A DNA stretch of 64,000 nucleotides from the NCBI RefSeq assembly GCF_900115665.1, contig NZ_FOXH01000002.1, forward strand, positions 1 to 64,000, written 5' to 3'. The notes under the pieces were generated by a model. The model searched no databases and had not been told where the DNA came from. It saw nothing but the letters and a program-made list of their open reading frames with translations. Position 1 is the stretch's first letter, and each line of letters begins with the position of its first letter. Positions 35,199 through 44,912 of this stretch are shown here, piece by piece. The position numbers and the translations under genes were made by a program. Source of the DNA: Pseudarcicella hirudinis. GTDB lineage: Bacteria; Bacteroidota; Bacteroidia; Cytophagales; Spirosomataceae.

Positions 35199-35248
35199 AT
35201 TGATGTTTTGAGAAATCCTTTTGAGACTTCCGGTTTTTAAAGCATTTT

Positions 35249-36157
35249 TCAGATTTTGTGAACAATGTACTCGTTTTCAACCCTGCCACTGGCATATAAT
35301 TTTAACAAGCCATAGCCCGGAGCTGTTTCATGGAAATAAGAAGGTCCGGCAGAGTTTTTGTCGCCAGGTTCCCACCAGAACCCGCTGACAGCCCCGTTGC
35401 AGAAATAATGCACATCATTATACCAGGCTCTGTCCAGCAAGTGATTGTGTCCGCTCAGGCAAACCCTCACTTTATCTTTGTGTTTGTAAAAAAGAGATTT
35501 GAGTTTTTTATGATCAGTATGCTGTCCGCCTTCAAATGATGGAGTTACCCCAAGAATCGGATAATGTGAGAGTAACAGCGTTGGCGTACCGGGAGCCAGT
35601 TTTTCCAGTTCTTTTTCTAACCATTCGTATTGTTTTTCGTCAAGGGAAATCTCGTCATGGTTTCCATCCAGAATAATGAAATGCCAGCCTTTTTTGCTAA
35701 AACTGTAAAATCGGTCAGGAATACCAAGTCTTTTTACAACATATGGTTTCCCATACATTTCATCATTGGTGTTGGGAGCATCCCACCACATATCATGGTT
35801 GCCCAGGCAGCTATGTACTTCGTATTTTTTTCTTACCGACGACATACAATCATCCCAGATTTTCCATTGTTCCAATACTCTTTCTCTTTTGATTCCTTTA
35901 TAATCCGCAGCATAAATGGAATCTCCGCCATTCAGAAAGAAATCCGGCTGATGTTTGTTTATGATTTCAGCCAGACATTTTTTGAAAATTTCGGGAGCAT
36001 GATACTCAGGTCTTATGTGAACATCCGTGATATGTGCCACTGTGAGCAGAGGTTTTTCCACAGAGGGAATGCTTTTAGCCTGTGTTTCTCCGGCAGAAAG
36101 TAATGAGCCGGAGGCGGCTATCAGGGAAGTTTTACTCAAAAATGAGCGTCTTTTCAT
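35249..36157 (-). CDS. Exported calcineurin-like metallophosphoesterase
   Basis: 302 residues. The N-terminus MKRRSFLSKTSLIAASG resembles a twin-arginine signal. The metallophosphatase motifs are in order: HITDVHIRPEYH, NGGDSIY, LGNHDMWWD, LSHYPI and SGHNHLLD. The binuclear metal enzyme hydrolyses phosphate mono- or diesters. Spacing of 30 bases to the FAD enzyme and 50 to the next gene supports one operon. Its placement between phosphonate-type genes suggests a phosphonate ester substrate. Confidence 0.88.
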   Translation of the reverse strand: MKRRSFLSKTSLIAASGSLLSAGETQAKSIPSVEKPLLTVAHITDVHIRPEYHAPEIFKKCLAEIINKHQPDFFLNGGDSIYAADYKGIKRERVLEQWKIWDDCMSSVRKKYEVHSCLGNHDMWWDAPNTNDEMYGKPYVVKRLGIPDRFYSFSKKGWHFIILDGNHDEISLDEKQYEWLEKELEKLAPGTPTLLLSHYPILGVTPSFEGGQHTDHKKLKSLFYKHKDKVRVCLSGHNHLLDRAWYNDVHYFCNGAVSGFWWEPGDKNSAGPSYFHETAPGYGLLKLYASGRVENEYIVHKI

Positions 36158-36187
36158 GGTTTTTGATATGTTTGAAATTTAAAAAAA

Positions 36188-37339
36188 TCAAAGCGTTTGG
36201 GATAATACTTCAGTAATCACCTCCTCTGCCAGACCGAATGACAAGGTCATTCCTGCTCCGCCCATTCCATTTACAATCCACACATTTTCAGCAGGCTGAT
36301 AAACAAAATCAGCTTCACCATTGGTTCTTTTAGGATAGGTTCCGTTCCATGATTGTGCGATTTCCCAGTTTTTGAAAGAAGCAAACTCTTTTAAGTAGCT
36401 TACAATCAGCTGATTGATTTCAGAACGATCGAACGGATCGAGATGAAGCCCGTATTCATGGCTGTCGCCTATGGTTAATTCTCCTTCTCCGTTCTGAGAA
36501 ACCATCACATGAATGCCGTTTTGCAGATATTCAGGCATGTTTTCCTCATAATGTTTCTTCAAGGCAGCAAGAGAAGGTGCCATTTCAAAACCCTTGTAGT
36601 GAATCAGTGACAAACCACCGCATAAAGAAGGCCCGATTCTCCAGTTTTCAGGCTGAGAAACGATCCGCATCATTTGAAGTTTACATTTTGTAAAATGGTT
36701 TTCAGCAAATATTTCCGGATACAAAGTTTCAAAATCTGCTCCGCTGCAAATGAAAATTTTATCTGCATGATAGGTTTTCTTGCCTGAAAAAACGGTATTC
36801 CCCTCTACTCCTGAGACTGCCTGACTGAAATGAAATCCGATATCGTATTTCCTGCTTAAATATTCCGGGAGCTTTTGTATCGCAACTCTTGACTCTACGA
36901 TCATCTCATCTCCGCTCCAGAGTCCTCCTTTGAGTCCGGCAGGATTGGCAGCGGGAGTTTTTGCCAGAACTTCTTCTGTATTCAGCCATCTGATGTTTCT
37001 GACTCCGGCATTTCCTTCTGCAATTTCCTGCATCACTTGTGCTTCCAGTTCAGAATAGGCCAGGTGAATGCTTCCGGCCTCTTCATACCATAATTCCGCT
37101 TCATCACAGATTTCTTTCCAGATACTTCTGCTTTTCATGGCTCTGTTATACATTTTGCCATTGGGCTGACCGATTGGCCAGATCATGCCAAAGTTTCGGA
37201 TAGAGGCTCCTACAGCTTTTTCATGACGTTCAAAAACCTGTACCTTATATCCCTGAATTGCCAGACTTCTGCTGATGGCCAATCCGACTATACCAGCGCC
37301 TATTACAATAGCGGAAGGCTGGTTGTCAATTTGCTTCAT
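36188..37339 (-). CDS. FAD-dependent oxidoreductase of the phosphonate-linked (TIGR03364-like) group
   Basis: 383 residues of the DAO fold. The Rossmann motif is VIGAGIVGLAISRSLA with FERH, and the C-terminal FAD-contact segment is VNGMGGAGMTLSFGLAEE. The group described under TIGR03364 occurs next to PhnX-like hydrolases and was proposed to deaminate an aminophosphonate oxidatively. The neighbour three genes upstream is exactly such a hydrolase. No signal peptide, so it is cytosolic. Confidence 0.82.
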   Translation of the reverse strand: MKQIDNQPSAIVIGAGIVGLAISRSLAIQGYKVQVFERHEKAVGASIRNFGMIWPIGQPNGKMYNRAMKSRSIWKEICDEAELWYEEAGSIHLAYSELEAQVMQEIAEGNAGVRNIRWLNTEEVLAKTPAANPAGLKGGLWSGDEMIVESRVAIQKLPEYLSRKYDIGFHFSQAVSGVEGNTVFSGKKTYHADKIFICSGADFETLYPEIFAENHFTKCKLQMMRIVSQPENWRIGPSLCGGLSLIHYKGFEMAPSLAALKKHYEENMPEYLQNGIHVMVSQNGEGELTIGDSHEYGLHLDPFDRSEINQLIVSYLKEFASFKNWEIAQSWNGTYPKRTNGEADFVYQPAENVWIVNGMGGAGMTLSFGLAEEVITEVLSQTL

Positions 37340-37398
37340 ATGTTAAACGTTAATTTGTTTCCTGAATGATTTGATTTAAATTTCTGATAATTAAATAC

Positions 37399-38694
37399 TT
37401 ATGTTTTATTTGTTGCTATATGAGTACTTAATTTGTGCTTGAAATAGAAAAGAGAAAGGATAATCAGTAAAATGCCTGAAAAACCTACGAAATAGATACA
37501 GCTCATAAAAAAGCCGCTCCAGGTAAGATGCAAAGTGCCGAAACCTTTGAGCATAGAGACTGTCATACTGCCTAAATACCCAAAAGAATCTGCCAGATAC
37601 ATGATAAACCCGACATTCCCCGAAATCTGATAAGTAGCAAGCATCCGTTCAAAATAAATGCAATTGAAAGGAATGTAGCCGATATAAAGACCAACTCCGG
37701 TAAGTAGATACCACCAGTAACCGGTCAGCTCACCTTTTGAAAATAAATAAGTTACCCCTAAAGTGATCACAAGACCACCTACAGAAATCCAGTGACAAAG
37801 TATAAAGGCTTTCCGGTTATCACGAATGATGATAAATGTGCCCATTACCGCTAAAACGAGCAATGTTGTGCCGATTTCGGTTTGGGCGAAAATGATGCCT
37901 GAACCATTTAAACCAATGTCTGAGAGAATTTCAGGGGCGAAATTGTCACGGAAATCCCGGAGAATTGTCAGCATGGTATAAGCTATAATGACCATTACCA
38001 ATCCTCCTAAAAACCGCGCAAGAAAGGCTTTCCTCTCCTTTGTCTGCATGGGTTTTCGTTCACTTCTCAGAGAATTATCCTCGAGGTCCGGAGGAGGAAT
38101 TGTAGAAAGCAGACGAGTGAATAACAAGGTAGGAGAGAGAAACACTGCACCGATTACAAAAGGCATCCATTGTTCATTGATATGCTGAACTTTCAACAGC
38201 CATTCTCCGGCAGATTTGGCAAAACCCGAAGAAAAAATAAAACTGGAGGTGAGTAATGCTCCCATGAGTTCTGTTGTTCTTCTGCCTTCGATATAACTGA
38301 ATAGAAGTCCCCAGATCATCCCTAGAGGAAAACCATTCAGGAAAAAGAAAACGATGTTATAAGGAGCCGGAACGAGTGCAAAACCCAGTAAGGCTATCCA
38401 GGAAATTAAAAGGAGTTTGTTGATGAGTAAGGCCTGATTATTTCTTTGATTTTCAGCAATGAACTTTATCCCGAAAAATTTACTCATCATGTACCCGAGT
38501 ACCTGTGCGCATACGAGCCAGACTTTATAATCCACGCCTGCAAACTGCATGTGATCATATTTGGCAGCAATGAAGGCTTTCCGGATAATAAAGGCCGCAC
38601 TGTAGACAGAAAAGCAGATGAACGCACTGTAAATGGTGATAATCCATTGCGGTTGTCTGCTAAGTCTCAGGCTGATGGCTGGAAAAAAGTTCAT
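37399..38694 (-). CDS. DUF5690/MFS-like membrane permease
   Basis: 431 residues with about 12 hydrophobic helices (for example WIITIYSAFICFSVYSAAFI and NIVFFFLNGFPLGMIWGLLF). It matches my memory of the DUF5690 family, a Bacteroidota MFS relative. It starts 4 bases after the PhnX-like stop and is probably the importer for the operon's substrate. Confidence 0.75.
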   Translation of the reverse strand: MNFFPAISLRLSRQPQWIITIYSAFICFSVYSAAFIIRKAFIAAKYDHMQFAGVDYKVWLVCAQVLGYMMSKFFGIKFIAENQRNNQALLINKLLLISWIALLGFALVPAPYNIVFFFLNGFPLGMIWGLLFSYIEGRRTTELMGALLTSSFIFSSGFAKSAGEWLLKVQHINEQWMPFVIGAVFLSPTLLFTRLLSTIPPPDLEDNSLRSERKPMQTKERKAFLARFLGGLVMVIIAYTMLTILRDFRDNFAPEILSDIGLNGSGIIFAQTEIGTTLLVLAVMGTFIIIRDNRKAFILCHWISVGGLVITLGVTYLFSKGELTGYWWYLLTGVGLYIGYIPFNCIYFERMLATYQISGNVGFIMYLADSFGYLGSMTVSMLKGFGTLHLTWSGFFMSCIYFVGFSGILLIILSLFYFKHKLSTHIATNKT

Positions 38695-38697
38695 GGT

Positions 38698-39396
38698 TTA
38701 GTTTAAGTTTGTTCCGGCAAGAATCGGAAGTAAATCAATCATGTCATCAATGATGAAAGATGGTTTGTAAGGTTCCAGGGCCTCTCTGGTAAATGCTCCG
38801 GTTGTAACTGCTACGGAATATTTGCATCCTGCATTTATGCCTTCGTTGATATCAACTTCGGTATCCCCGACTTTAACTACCTCTTCACTGTTTTTGACTC
38901 CGGCCTGTTCCATGATTTTCTGAATCATATATGGATAAGGTCTTCCCTGCGGAACTTCGTCGCTCGCTACCAGAAAATCTACCAGCCCGTTTTCAAGCCA
39001 GCCAAGTCTCGTCAGAATAATATTGGCAATGTCTTTTGAAAAACCGGTATCAAGACCAATTTTCACCTGCTGAGATTTTAATGAACGGAATACATTTTCC
39101 ACATTCGGAAGGGGATCGATAGAAAGGCTGTTTTGATAGAAGGCAATCATATTGTCAACAAAACAAGTATGAATTTTATCAATCAGACTATCAGTAATGA
39201 GGGTTGTATCAGATTCATACTGATCCAGCATCATTCTGATAGCTACATTTTTCTTGTAACCCATTAAAGCATTGACTATTTCAGTAGGAATAGCATAACC
39301 GTAAGTTTTCATGGCTTCCTGAAAGCATTGGGTAACATTTCCTTTATCGTGAAAAGTGGTTCCTGCCAGATCGAAAATAACTAATTTGATGTTCAT
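38698..39396 (-). CDS. Phosphonatase-like HAD hydrolase (PhnX-like, TIGR03351 type)
   Basis: 232 residues. The HAD motif I is VIFDLAGTTFHD, the DxAGT form typical of phosphonoacetaldehyde hydrolases, not DxDx(T/V). A lysine in the cap (MGYKKNVAIRMML) could form the Schiff base. Arg replaces the usual HAD lysine in QGRPYPYMIQK, and KVGDTEVDINEGINAG is the acidic metal motif. It would cleave the C-P bond of a phosphonoaldehyde. It is first gene of a five-gene leftward operon. Confidence 0.85.
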   Translation of the reverse strand: MNIKLVIFDLAGTTFHDKGNVTQCFQEAMKTYGYAIPTEIVNALMGYKKNVAIRMMLDQYESDTTLITDSLIDKIHTCFVDNMIAFYQNSLSIDPLPNVENVFRSLKSQQVKIGLDTGFSKDIANIILTRLGWLENGLVDFLVASDEVPQGRPYPYMIQKIMEQAGVKNSEEVVKVGDTEVDINEGINAGCKYSVAVTTGAFTREALEPYKPSFIIDDMIDLLPILAGTNLN

Positions 39397-39621
39397 GAAA
39401 TTAATTGGATTGTATAGATATATTGAAATGTTAAAATGCCGGCTCTTTGAATTGGTTGTTTATTATTAGTAACAAAAGTCTTTAAATTTGAATTATAATT
39501 TAGTATTTGTAAACAATCAAAGCGTAAATTTAAAGAATGCCTGCGAAGATATGAGGCTTTTTCAGATCTTTTTCTCATTCAAATGTTAAATAATATTAAA
39601 CATTTGTGCAAAACAGAATGC

Positions 39622-39651
39622 AAAAAGGCGAAGTGTTCCTCTTCGCCTTTT
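39622..39651 (-). terminator. Terminator after the HTH-cupin regulator
   Basis: A perfect stem AAAAGGCGAAG/CTTCGCCTTTT with a 7-base loop. It separates the regulator transcript from the operon starting at 39396, which therefore needs its own promoter in 39397-39621. Confidence 0.85.
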
Positions 39652-39684
39652 AAAAATGATAATGTGAGATCAGCTAATGCGTTA

Positions 39685-40260
39685 TCAGGTGTTTTCCTGA
39701 AAGAAATAAATTACTAAAAGCATCGCTTCTTCTTCATTAAGTGCTTTCAGATTATGAAGTTCATTCGCATCATAAAAGAGAGAATCCCCTTCATTCAATA
39801 TGTATTTTTCTTTTCCGATGGTATATTCCACTGCACCTTTCAGTATGTATTTAAATTCATAGGCATTGGTGCGTACCATTGGCCGTTTTGCATTAGTCTG
39901 CAAACGAAGAATAACCACGTCAATATGATTGTCTTTGAATTTTTTGCTGAAAACACGCTGATAATGAAAGCCTTTGGCATTTTCCTTCGTAAAAGGAGTA
40001 TAATCTTCTTTTCTTTTTACCACAACTTTCTGTGAAGAAGAACTGATAATGTCCTTGAAAAAAACATTCAGGTCAATATCAAGTGCCTTGATCAGCTCGA
40101 GCATTACCGGTAGAGATGGAATGGTTCTGCTGTTCTCTATCTGAGAAATCAGACCTTTGGTAACTCCTGCTTCATTGGCAATTTCCTGAAGCGTTACGCC
40201 TTTTTGTTTTCTGATTTCCTTAAGCTTATTACTGATTTGAAATAAAATATCTTCTTGCAT
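39685..40260 (-). CDS. XRE-type HTH plus cupin transcriptional regulator
   Basis: 191 residues. The N-terminal HTH (KLKEIRKQKGVTLQEIANEAGVTKGLISQIENS) is followed by a cupin ligand-binding domain (about 110-190: YILKGAVEYTIGKEKYILNEGD...LFYDANELHNLKAL). This architecture commonly controls neighbouring catabolic operons. It sits directly upstream of, and in the same direction as, the phosphonate-type operon, so that operon is the likely target. Confidence 0.9.
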   Translation of the reverse strand: MQEDILFQISNKLKEIRKQKGVTLQEIANEAGVTKGLISQIENSRTIPSLPVMLELIKALDIDLNVFFKDIISSSSQKVVVKRKEDYTPFTKENAKGFHYQRVFSKKFKDNHIDVVILRLQTNAKRPMVRTNAYEFKYILKGAVEYTIGKEKYILNEGDSLFYDANELHNLKALNEEEAMLLVIYFFQENT

Positions 40261-40519
40261 AGGTCAATTTTGAAAAAACAAATATACTGTTTCTTATTTC
40301 AATTGCTGAGTAAGGATGAGTTTGCCGGAGCATATTTTACCGGAATATAATCATAACTGTACTGAAGGAGTGCTGCTGAAATGGTATAAACACCGGATTG
40401 CTCCAAATAAGAGCCAAACAACTTCTGTTTACAGGATCTAAGGAACTCTTTCCACAATTTTATTGGTTTTTACCGATATTATTCCGATTTTCAATTCGTT
40501 CACAAAAGCATCAGGCCTT

Positions 40520-41347
40520 ATGAGGAAAGCCATTATTATCCTTTTTTTGTTGGTTATTTTTATCAGGACAACTTCCGCTCAGAAAGATTCCACTTCCCGA
40601 ATTTATGAAGTTAATCGTAAATATGAACTGACTGGTTCGGTTTTAGGGGTGGGTTTATCTTTTTTCGGGTTCAAGGAACTTGACCGCGTAGCTACAATGA
40701 CAGAAAGTGATGTAATGAAGCTAAATCCGAATGACCTCAATTCTTTTGACAGACCGATTGCTTTCAAGGATCCTGCCGGATTTGCAAATGCTCAGGATAA
40801 ATCTGATCTTTTCCTCAATGTTTCCATTCTCAGCCCTGCCTTGCTAATGATTGATAAGAAAATGAGAAAAGACTGGCTGGATTTGCTTACACTTTATATG
40901 GTAACTCATGCCATAGACAATGCGGTTTATTTCGCCTGCGCTTATCCGATAAGACGTCCGAGGCCGCTGACTTATAATCCTGCACTTGATATAAAAGATA
41001 AAACAGGTCTGGCCAAGAGCAATTCATTCTTCAGCGGGCATGTATCTTTCAGTACAACTTCTACCTTCTTTCTGGCAAAAGTCCTGACAGATTATAACCA
41101 TATCAAAGGCCTTAAACGGATTCTGATTTTTACGGCTGCGGCAATTCCTCCGGCGCTGGTCGGGTATTACAGAACAGAAGCGGGAAAACATTTTAAGACA
41201 GATGTGATTACAGGTTTTATAGTCGGAGCAGTTTCCGGGATTCTTGTACCGGAATGGCATAAAAGAATGAAGAAAAATGATAAAATATCACTGAGACCTT
41301 TTAGCGGTACAGATTTCAGTGGCTTAGCCCTGAATATCAGAATATAG
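40520..41347 (+). CDS. PAP2-family phosphatase
   Basis: 275 residues from ATG 40520 (MRKAIIILFLLVIFIRTTSAQ signal peptide); the earlier frame start at 40463 puts 19 residues before it. The PAP2 motifs are present: RRPRPLTYN, NSFFSGHVSFS and YRTEAGKHFKTDV, with the catalytic His pair. It is likely a periplasmic or membrane-associated lipid phosphatase or acid phosphatase. Confidence 0.85.
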   Translation: MRKAIIILFLLVIFIRTTSAQKDSTSRIYEVNRKYELTGSVLGVGLSFFGFKELDRVATMTESDVMKLNPNDLNSFDRPIAFKDPAGFANAQDKSDLFLNVSILSPALLMIDKKMRKDWLDLLTLYMVTHAIDNAVYFACAYPIRRPRPLTYNPALDIKDKTGLAKSNSFFSGHVSFSTTSTFFLAKVLTDYNHIKGLKRILIFTAAAIPPALVGYYRTEAGKHFKTDVITGFIVGAVSGILVPEWHKRMKKNDKISLRPFSGTDFSGLALNIRI

Positions 41348-41399
41348 ACTGTTTCAGAAAGCTGTAAAAAATGATAAATTTCTGTAAAACTATAGCTTA

Positions 41400-41431
41400 A
41401 AAACGGAACAATACCTTAATATTCCGGTTTT
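41400..41431 (+). terminator. Probable terminator after the PAP2 gene
   Basis: Stem AAAACGGAA/TTCCGGTTTT with one bulge, followed by GTTTAA. Confidence 0.45.
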
Positions 41432-41499
41432 GTTTAATAATGCTCTTTTGCGTACTTTTCATGTTTTAACACACATCCTGAACAATCCTAAGTATAACT

Positions 41500-42816
41500 A
41501 TGAAATTCAAAACTGTACGATTACTGCTTCTGCTGAGTAGTTCTTTGTTTTTTTACGGACTGATTTTTACTGCTTCTGCCCAAACGGATGATAATCAGTT
41601 TATCTTCGGAGATGCTTTGCCCGATGCACCTGAACTTTCTGCACGCGGCACATACAAAGTTGGTGTCAGAACCCTGGAATTTGTAAACAAAGGCCAGATT
41701 GATATTCTCAAACGAAAAGACAATATAGACCCGGTTTATGACAGACCGCTGAAGGTGGAAGTCTGGTACCCGGCAATTTTACCCGATGGCGCTAAAGAAC
41801 TGGTAACATATGATCAGGTAATGGGTGCGGCAAATAACCCGCAAAGACCATTAATCCCTTATACTTTTCAGGGAAGAGCTTCCAGAGATGCTGCTCCTCT
41901 GACGGCTGAAGGGGCTTTTCCATTAATTGTAGTATCCCACGGATATCTTGGTTCAAGACTTTTACTGACTTATCTTACTGAAAATCTTGCTTCCAAGGGT
42001 TATATTGTGGTGGCAATTGATCATACCGAATCCACTTATCGCGATGCAGGAGGATTTCCGAGTACCTTGCTGAACCGACCGAAAGATATCTTGTTTATCC
42101 TCAATCAAATCGCAGATTTGGGAAAAACCAAAAGTAAAAACTTTCTTTCAGGAATTGTTGATGCAGAAAATACAGCCTTAATCGGTTATTCTATGGGAGG
42201 ATATGGCGTATTGAATGTAGCCGGGGCAGGTTATAGCCAGACCCTGCTCAGTACTTTTGAATCGCTTACTTCCGGCAGTAAAGCGGTGGAGGTAAGAACA
42301 ACCAATCACCCTGATTTTAAAGCTTCTTATGATCCGAGAATCAAAGCTGTTGTTGCATTTGCGCCTTGGGGAATGCAAAGAGGAACCTGGGATGCAGAAG
42401 GATTAAAAGGACTGAAAGTACCTGTTTTCTTTGTAGCCGGGAGTCAGGATGATGTGTCAGGATATGCAGATGGTATCAAGGCCATTTATTCCGGTGCGGT
42501 AAACAGTGACCGTTATTTGCTGACTTATATAAATGCAAGGCATAACGTGGCTCCCAATCCGCCGCCATATCAGGCATTAAAACCAGGTTTACCTTTGCAG
42601 GAATACTATCACTATGCTGAACCTGCCTGGAATGAGAAGAAAATCAATAATATCAACCAGCATTTTGTGACAGCATTTTTAGGGATTCATCTGAAGAAGA
42701 AGGATTTTGGCAAATTCCTGGAATTAAATGAAAATTCAAATGATAAAAACTGGACAGGATTTAAACCCCGATCTTCAGTAGGCATGGAACTTTTGCATGC
42801 AGTTCCGCAGAAATAA
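41500..42816 (+). CDS. Exported alpha/beta-hydrolase (dienelactone hydrolase/PAF-acetylhydrolase-like)
   Basis: 438 residues with a signal peptide (FTASAQ). The alpha/beta fold core has the oxyanion region VVSHGYLGSRLL, the nucleophile elbow GYSMGGYG, an acid in AGSQDDVSG and a His in NARHNVAP. These make it an esterase or lipase of the broad family that includes platelet-activating-factor acetylhydrolase. The substrate is not evident from neighbours. Confidence 0.85.
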   Translation: MKFKTVRLLLLLSSSLFFYGLIFTASAQTDDNQFIFGDALPDAPELSARGTYKVGVRTLEFVNKGQIDILKRKDNIDPVYDRPLKVEVWYPAILPDGAKELVTYDQVMGAANNPQRPLIPYTFQGRASRDAAPLTAEGAFPLIVVSHGYLGSRLLLTYLTENLASKGYIVVAIDHTESTYRDAGGFPSTLLNRPKDILFILNQIADLGKTKSKNFLSGIVDAENTALIGYSMGGYGVLNVAGAGYSQTLLSTFESLTSGSKAVEVRTTNHPDFKASYDPRIKAVVAFAPWGMQRGTWDAEGLKGLKVPVFFVAGSQDDVSGYADGIKAIYSGAVNSDRYLLTYINARHNVAPNPPPYQALKPGLPLQEYYHYAEPAWNEKKINNINQHFVTAFLGIHLKKKDFGKFLELNENSNDKNWTGFKPRSSVGMELLHAVPQK

Positions 42817-42820
42817 AAGC

Positions 42821-42860
42821 AAATAGCCTTTCCAGGCTATTTGTGTCGGAAAGGCTATTT
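42821..42860. terminator. Bidirectional terminator
   Basis: A 13-bp stem AAATAGCCTTTCC/GGAAAGGCTATTT lies between convergent genes. A shorter alternative stem uses the inner AGGCTATTT. Confidence 0.8.
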
Positions 42861-43634
42861 TTAAATCTGAGAAAAAGCCAGCGGCTCCAGGAAAACCCGC
42901 TGAATCCTTGAAACAGAGTTCGCATATTCAGGAGCCTGTGAGATTTTTTTCCAGTCAGGATCTGCGCTGAACTGTGCCCAGTTGGCATTTCTTTCTTCCA
43001 TATCTTTGAAAGTAAGCATATAAGTCAGACAAGGAAGTCTTGCGCCAACCAGGACTTCTCCGAAGAAAACAATATGTAATTTTGTATGGTTGAAAATGTC
43101 AATTTCTGCTTCGTTAAACATTTTTATTTTTCTTCTTACCGCATCTTCATTAAAACCTTCATAAGTTCTTAATTCGAAAATTCTTGAAGTATTGGCCGGG
43201 ACTGTCAGCGTAGGCATTCCATCAAATGCCAGCATCAGAGAACTTGCCAGCCTGTCGAAAATAGCTTTATCCGGAGTGGTCTGATGATAAGATTCACTGG
43301 CTTTTAAATATTCGCTGGCCGTCTTCATTTGCGCCAGAACTTTGAAATAAGAATCGGGAGAAGAGAAAACCAGCAGGACATGAATTTTAGCAGGTTCGTC
43401 TTTACTCAGTTCTTTAAAAATCCCGACTTTACTTACTCCTAAGCGGTTCAGACAAGGGATTAGGGCATTCTGAAGATAGCTTTCCAATCTTGGAGAAGCG
43501 CCCATTTTTAATTCATAAGTCCGCCATTCATAAATTTCTTTCTCTGTTTTTGCTAAAGTTGCAGCCTTTACTGAGGGAGAAACGGCCGTAACGCCAATGA
43601 TAGATGAGGCAGCAATAAACTTTCTTCTTTTCAT
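42861..43634 (-). CDS. NIPSNAP-family protein with twin-arginine-like signal
   Basis: 257 residues. The N-terminus MKRRKFIAASSIIGVTAVSPSVKA looks like a Tat or Sec signal. Two NIPSNAP-type ferredoxin-like domains follow (about 35-135: YEWRTYELKMGASPRLESYL; about 150-255: FELRTYEGFNEDAVRRKIKMFN). The biochemical role of the family is not settled. It is in the same direction as lacI, but 93 bases from it. Confidence 0.85.
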   Translation of the reverse strand: MKRRKFIAASSIIGVTAVSPSVKAATLAKTEKEIYEWRTYELKMGASPRLESYLQNALIPCLNRLGVSKVGIFKELSKDEPAKIHVLLVFSSPDSYFKVLAQMKTASEYLKASESYHQTTPDKAIFDRLASSLMLAFDGMPTLTVPANTSRIFELRTYEGFNEDAVRRKIKMFNEAEIDIFNHTKLHIVFFGEVLVGARLPCLTYMLTFKDMEERNANWAQFSADPDWKKISQAPEYANSVSRIQRVFLEPLAFSQI

Positions 43635-43727
43635 GGTTAATGTTGAGTTTTTCGGGTAAATTATGTTGGAATAAATAAAATTAAAGCATTGAGCCGGGCA
43701 TCGCCGGAAGGTATTATCAGGAATAAG

Positions 43728-44744
43728 CTATTTTCTGGCTGAAGATTCTCTTACAATCAGATTGGTTTCAAGAATTTTGGTTTCGACAGGCAGTTTATGT
43801 TCATTTTCAATCTGTCTGAGTAATAATCTTACCACTTCTGTTCCCATTTCCTGAACAGGCTGACTGACACTGCTGAGGGTAGGAGACAACAGTGTACAGA
43901 TCGGTTCATTGTTAAAACTGACAACTGCCACGTCTTCCGGAATTCTCAATCCTTTTTGTTTAAGGGCAAACATTGCTGAAAAGGCAATCCTGTCGCTTAC
44001 TGCCACAATGCCATCCGGATTGAGTGTACTCATCATTTCAAGGGTTTTAATGACGGTGTTATCCTGGGTAAAATCGGTATGAAAAACGTTTGTATTTGAA
44101 AATGCAATACCATGTTTTTCCAGGGCTTCCTTATATCCCATCAGACGTTGAGTACTTATCAGCAGGTTTGGCGGGCCAGCTAAAAAACCTATTTTTTTGC
44201 AACCGTTTTCGAGCAGATGTTCCGTGGCTTTAAAAGCAGCCTCTTTATTATTTACGATCACTTTTGTTGCTTCAATCTCATCTGCATATCTGTCGAAAAG
44301 CACCAGCGGAACCTCTTTTCTCATTAATTTATGGATATGTGAATAATCGTTGGTATCTCTTGCCAGTGAAATAATAAAACCTTCAACCTGTCCTCTCAGG
44401 AGGTTTTGTATGTTGGTGACTTCGCGAAGGTATGATTCGTTCGACTGACAGACCATCACACTGTAACCAGCCTGCATGGCAGCTTCTTCAATGCTGTTGA
44501 GCGCGGCAGAAAAGAAATAATAACTCAGATTCGGAACAATTACACCTATCGTTTTTGTGCGGCTTTTGGCCAGATTTTTGGCCAGTTGATTGGGCTGATA
44601 GTCCAGTTCTTCAGCCAGTTTTATGACAGCAGTTCTGGTGCTTTCATGTATTTCCGGCATTCCCCGCAAGGCTCTGGAAACGGTTGAAATAGAGATATTC
44701 AGCGCTTTGGCGATATCTTTTATGGTTACGGGTGTTCCTTTCAT
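43728..44744 (-). CDS. LacI-family transcriptional regulator
   Basis: 338 residues. The N-terminal HTH (VTIKDIAKALNISISTVSRALRG) and hinge helix (YQPNQLAKNLAK) precede a periplasmic-binding-like sensor (TIGVIVPNLSYYFFSAALNSIEE). It is divergent from kduI across a 529-bp gap that contains a 50-bp palindrome built of LacI-type sites. Control of the uronate operon is therefore likely, with an unsaturated uronate or KDG-type sugar as inducer (inferred). Confidence 0.92.
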   Translation of the reverse strand: MKGTPVTIKDIAKALNISISTVSRALRGMPEIHESTRTAVIKLAEELDYQPNQLAKNLAKSRTKTIGVIVPNLSYYFFSAALNSIEEAAMQAGYSVMVCQSNESYLREVTNIQNLLRGQVEGFIISLARDTNDYSHIHKLMRKEVPLVLFDRYADEIEATKVIVNNKEAAFKATEHLLENGCKKIGFLAGPPNLLISTQRLMGYKEALEKHGIAFSNTNVFHTDFTQDNTVIKTLEMMSTLNPDGIVAVSDRIAFSAMFALKQKGLRIPEDVAVVSFNNEPICTLLSPTLSSVSQPVQEMGTEVVRLLLRQIENEHKLPVETKILETNLIVRESSARK

Positions 44745-44912
44745 AATTTTATAAGTAACAAAGTTGGTTAAATGACAAGCCCCGGTTTCAAATACCCTGA
44801 AATATGATTATTCCTTTTTATGAGAATTCAGAAGTGTTTGACCTCAGATTACCGGTTTATCTGTAAAGCGGAGTTCAGGAGTAAAATACTTGATTTTTCC
44901 GGTAAATTATTT

